From Candidatus Methanoplasma termitum (GTDB taxonomy: Archaea > Thermoplasmatota > Thermoplasmata > Methanomassiliicoccales > Methanomethylophilaceae): 64,000 bases of DNA. Below are positions 61,915-64,000 of this stretch, one piece after another (the first letter of the stretch is position 1; each line of letters begins with the position of its first letter). The position numbers and the translations under genes are program-made. Location of the stretch: positions 62,001 to 126,000 of the forward strand of contig NZ_CP010070.1 of the NCBI RefSeq assembly GCF_000800805.1, given 5' to 3'. The notes below the pieces were generated by a model, which was not told the DNA's origin, searched no databases, and worked only from the letters and a program-made list of their open reading frames with translations.

Positions 61915-61927
61915 TTAGGTTCGTGAT
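61906..61927 (-). repeat. Right terminal inverted repeat of the IS630 element
   Basis: Read on the minus strand: ATCA, then CGAACCTAACT and ATTTAGA. The transposase TAG stop at 61912-61914 lies within this repeat, and the next in-frame TGA (61924-61926) is also within it. Confidence 0.85.
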
Positions 61928-62211
61928 TATAATTCATCTTGAGAATTCAGAGGGACATGTGATGCAGCAGTGCGATATTTGTAGTATTTGTTGCATTTCT
62001 AAAATTATTCTTAACTATAATGAGGTCGTCTTAAAATACTGCCTAAATTGAACCAAATTTAGTGATAGCAACTTGCGGAGATAGCAATATTTCTTGTTTT
62101 GTGTTAGATAAGGCAGTTCATGGCCAAATGCTCGTCAGCCTTAATTTTTCAGTCTTTGAATAGCTTGACATTGAAAAGATTTTAAGGAGTTTGAAGGTTG
62201 TTTTGTTTATT
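61928..62211. other. AT-rich spacer after the IS element
   Basis: This 284-bp spacer separates the right IS end from the stop of the second surface gene. It is AT-rich, with poly-T runs that could end minus-strand transcription of that gene (GTTTGAAGG...TTTTGTTT next to 62200). No coding frame, tRNA or repeat is recognised. Confidence 0.4.
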
Positions 62212-63864
62212 TCACACCACAGTTGATGAGCCGCCCTCTTGTGATATGCTTTTCAGTGTGAATACTATTGTCGTGGATCCAGATATCATGTCGATCTGGT
62301 ATATGACTTTAGACGCAGAATCAATGTAGAAGGTAAGTCCGTCCGCTGTATCATTCCATATTTGGACAGACCTAGTGCCATCTCTCGTTTCGAGTGTCTT
62401 AACAGAGCCACTGTTTTGTGCATTGACCAATAACCCTTGAGGATTATTTCCAAGAGAATACATTTCACCGATACCCATTGATGATAGATCATAAACAAAT
62501 CCATATTGGCCGTTTGTACAATCCGCAACACATTTAACCTTCATCGTATAGCCGGTTCCGGCGGGGTCTGTAAGTGCATAATTATACGTTGTACCTACCG
62601 AGTCGGATTGGGTGTATGAACCTGAGTTCTGCATTTTCAGAGCATAGTTTTTCAGTACGAAGGTTGTTGTTTTTCCGGAAACCATCAATATCATTTTGTA
62701 CGGTAATCCTGTCATCTGATCAAGGTATTGTGTTGTCGTTACTCCACTTGTTGTTGTATTGACTACATTCAGCGTTTTCTGTCCGTCTACAGTATCCATT
62801 GCCTGTGTGCCAACAAGCTGGTAGCCGCTGGTGTCTGGATTTTTAGACTCCAGAATATAATCTGAGCTGCTTCCACTTGATGCATAATATGTGGTCTTTA
62901 CAAAATCTGAATCTGCATTTTGACCAATATACTCCAATTTCATCTCGGTGTACTGGCTCCCTGTAACTGTGTAATCCATCATCGATCCGGGTGCCATTTC
63001 AATGTCCGTACCGATATTGTCCACGACCTTTGCGACCGGGTCATAATACAGGTACAGCGTATCGCCCATACCGTCTGTGTACATCCATATGTGGGTGGTG
63101 GCACCGCTAGATGTGATGCCGCTCATATTTGTTTCCACCGCATCGATCGGCAATCCAAGCGGACTGTTGCTAATTGTGTCTATTGTGGATCCACCGAGAG
63201 AACTGAGATCATATTCGACGCCATACTGTCCGTTCCGGCAATCAGCGATGCACGTGCTCGTCACTGTATATGGTGTTCCGTCGTATGTCAGCGTGTAACT
63301 TTTTCCGGTGCCTATTGCGCTAGATTGCTTATACGAGCCCGAATTTTGCCTTATAAGACTATACTCATTCAAAACAGCGGTGACGGTAGAGTCCCCATTA
63401 ATCGTTGTTATCTTGTACACCAACCCGGTTGACGGATCTACAAATAATGTTGAGCCGTCAGTCAGATCAGTTGCCACATCCAGCATTTTTTCGCCGTCAT
63501 GTATAGTAGTTATCTTCTCTGTGCCAGTAACCTGATATTTACTGCCGCCGGGCTTAGCCATTGTGGAATAAAGCACGATATCGTTTCCGTTCACAGTGTA
63601 CGTAGTTTTAGCGAAATAAATGTCCTTACTTTGTCCGATTATTTCTGCTTTCAACTCTGTAATCGGCTCTCCTCCGGTAACTGTGAAATCCAGTGTTGTT
63701 CCAGGCGCCATTTCAGGGGTACCCTTTTGCTGGTTATCGCCGTTGTTTGTTACTATGATAAATACTGCGACGACCACAATGATAACGACAATGATCGCGA
63801 CGATCGCAAGCATGATGGTGCTTATTTTGCCAGAGGTGTCTATTTTCATTTTATTCAGTTGCAT
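62212..63864 (-). CDS. Membrane-anchored surface protein, two VADC-GQ modules
   Basis: The 550-residue paralogue of the 59767-60714 protein has the same short basic start (MQLNKMKIDTSGKIST), a membrane anchor (IMLAIVAIIVVIIVVVAVFII), and two tandem modules. Each opens with EMAPG(T/S).(L/M)D(F/Y)TVTG and includes IGQ.(K/A)D..F(A/V)KTTY and C(I/V)ADC.NGQYG; the module boundary is near residue 295. The start ATG follows GGAGGA. The body is rich in Thr, Ser, Gly and Tyr, as in secreted proteins. Function is unknown; a role in the cell envelope or surface contact is inferred only from topology. Confidence 0.7.
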   Translation of the reverse strand: MQLNKMKIDTSGKISTIMLAIVAIIVVIIVVVAVFIIVTNNGDNQQKGTPEMAPGTTLDFTVTGGEPITELKAEIIGQSKDIYFAKTTYTVNGNDIVLYSTMAKPGGSKYQVTGTEKITTIHDGEKMLDVATDLTDGSTLFVDPSTGLVYKITTINGDSTVTAVLNEYSLIRQNSGSYKQSSAIGTGKSYTLTYDGTPYTVTSTCIADCRNGQYGVEYDLSSLGGSTIDTISNSPLGLPIDAVETNMSGITSSGATTHIWMYTDGMGDTLYLYYDPVAKVVDNIGTDIEMAPGSMMDYTVTGSQYTEMKLEYIGQNADSDFVKTTYYASSGSSSDYILESKNPDTSGYQLVGTQAMDTVDGQKTLNVVNTTTSGVTTTQYLDQMTGLPYKMILMVSGKTTTFVLKNYALKMQNSGSYTQSDSVGTTYNYALTDPAGTGYTMKVKCVADCTNGQYGFVYDLSSMGIGEMYSLGNNPQGLLVNAQNSGSVKTLETRDGTRSVQIWNDTADGLTFYIDSASKVIYQIDMISGSTTIVFTLKSISQEGGSSTVV

Positions 63865-63943
63865 AGTTTTCCTCCATATGCAAGCGGGCACAATCCCCCC
63901 ATGCTCACTGTTACATTCGAAACGCCATTGTTACTATAAATAG
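63865..63943 (-). promoter_or_regulatory. Promoter and conserved leader of surface gene 2
   Basis: TATA element CTATTTATAGT (63933-63943, minus strand) and a leader of about 48 nt that aligns with the leader of surface gene 1 nearly base for base around GGCGTTTC, TAACAGTGAGCATG and GCCCGCTTGCAT. Similarity continues upstream of TATA (CTCTTAAAAAG versus CTCTTTTTAAAAA), up to the point where the IS interrupts the other copy. Confidence 0.6.
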
Positions 63944-64000
63944 ACCCGCACACCCCTCTTAAAAAGTACCTTTAAATAGCTAATTTGTATGGGCGGTAGT

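Larger units (their letters stand above)
60830..61927 (+). mobile_element. Complete IS630-type insertion sequence
   Basis: The 1,098-bp element is flanked by TA on both sides (60828-60829 and 61928-61929), the target duplication typical of IS630/Tc1 elements. The ends match as inverted repeats: CGAACCTAACT at 60834-60844 and its complement at 61913-61923, each four bases inside the element edge, followed by similar TATTTGA/ATTTAGA. It holds one transposase gene in two overlapping frames. It sits between two paralogous surface genes, about 40 bp upstream of the TATA box of the first. Confidence 0.9.

Noticed and set aside
59767-63864. Type IV pilin assignment for the two N-terminally anchored proteins
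   Set aside because: The N-termini lack the Gly/Ala cleavage site and Glu at position 5 of pilins; the hydrophobic stretch looks like a plain signal anchor, even though a prepilin-type peptidase is encoded at 19238-20101.

Overview
The window reads as a stretch of a Thermoplasmata-class methanogen chromosome, most likely order Methanomassiliicoccales (inference from gene content; no 16S or methanogenesis operon is present). Archaeal markers are RadB, aIF1A, Rio1/Dim2-like, L21e, Rpo4, NAC, family B DNA polymerase, type II GAPDH, isopentenyl phosphate kinase and a free-standing 5S rRNA. Promoters have TATA boxes, and many messages look leaderless. All 56 non-transposon genes end in TGA (about two thirds) or TAA and none in TAG. 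This fits a pyrrolysine-decoding methanogen that avoids amber; the only TAG stop belongs to an IS630-type transposase.

Layout. 1-1640: AIM24-like protein (cut by the window edge), small membrane protein, RadB. 1641-4455 (minus): isoprenoid operon IPK - type 2 IDI - prenyl diphosphate synthase. 4623-5483: a hypothetical gene that seems to lack its 5' end. 5489-7483 (minus): 5S rRNA, HypC, NAC, AlaX. 7556-9920: Lrp regulator and bacterial-type AspRS. 9924-14084 (minus): GatCAB amidotransferase and a Fic protein with a striking double palindrome at its promoter. 14138-21769: DUF2284 protein, IlvD, ThiE/ThiL, an AmmeMemoRadiSam radical SAM enzyme, a prepilin-type peptidase and an MscS channel. 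21877-28594: a tightly overlapping lysine (DAP aminotransferase) operon led by an Lrp regulator. 28588-30847 (minus): GAPDH and PGK. 31253-39424: a giant 2,723-residue surface protein with eleven nearly identical 291-bp repeats. 39615-45042: IlvB and IlvC, separated by a zinc-ribbon gene and a second surface protein. 45063-50116: cyclophilin-like protein, M24 peptidase, aspartate dehydrogenase, archease, formyltransferase, HAD-like protein. 50128-50200: tRNA-Glu. 50399-55336: a translation/ribosome-biogenesis cluster (aIF1A, Rio1, KH protein, Pus10, L21e, Rpo4, DUF655, KsgA). 55457-59676: secreted protein, YchF-type GTPase, PolB. 59767-63864 (minus): two paralogous membrane-anchored surface proteins with matching promoter-leader regions and an IS630 element between them.

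How the parts work together. AspRS with GatCAB suggests tRNA-dependent Asn and/or Gln formation. IPK/IDI2/prenyl synthase supply archaeal lipid precursors. dapABFL-lysAC gives a complete set from aspartate kinase to lysine except aspartate-semialdehyde dehydrogenase. ilvB/C/D cover most of branched-chain synthesis. The accessory part of the window is the cell surface: four large or paralogous secreted proteins, one built on recently amplified repeats. The most unusual observations are the repeat array, the Fic double operator, the duplicated surface gene pair with conserved leader, the exact IS630 element with its in-phase A7 slippery site, and the amber-stop pattern. I did not identify a wholly new system with confidence.
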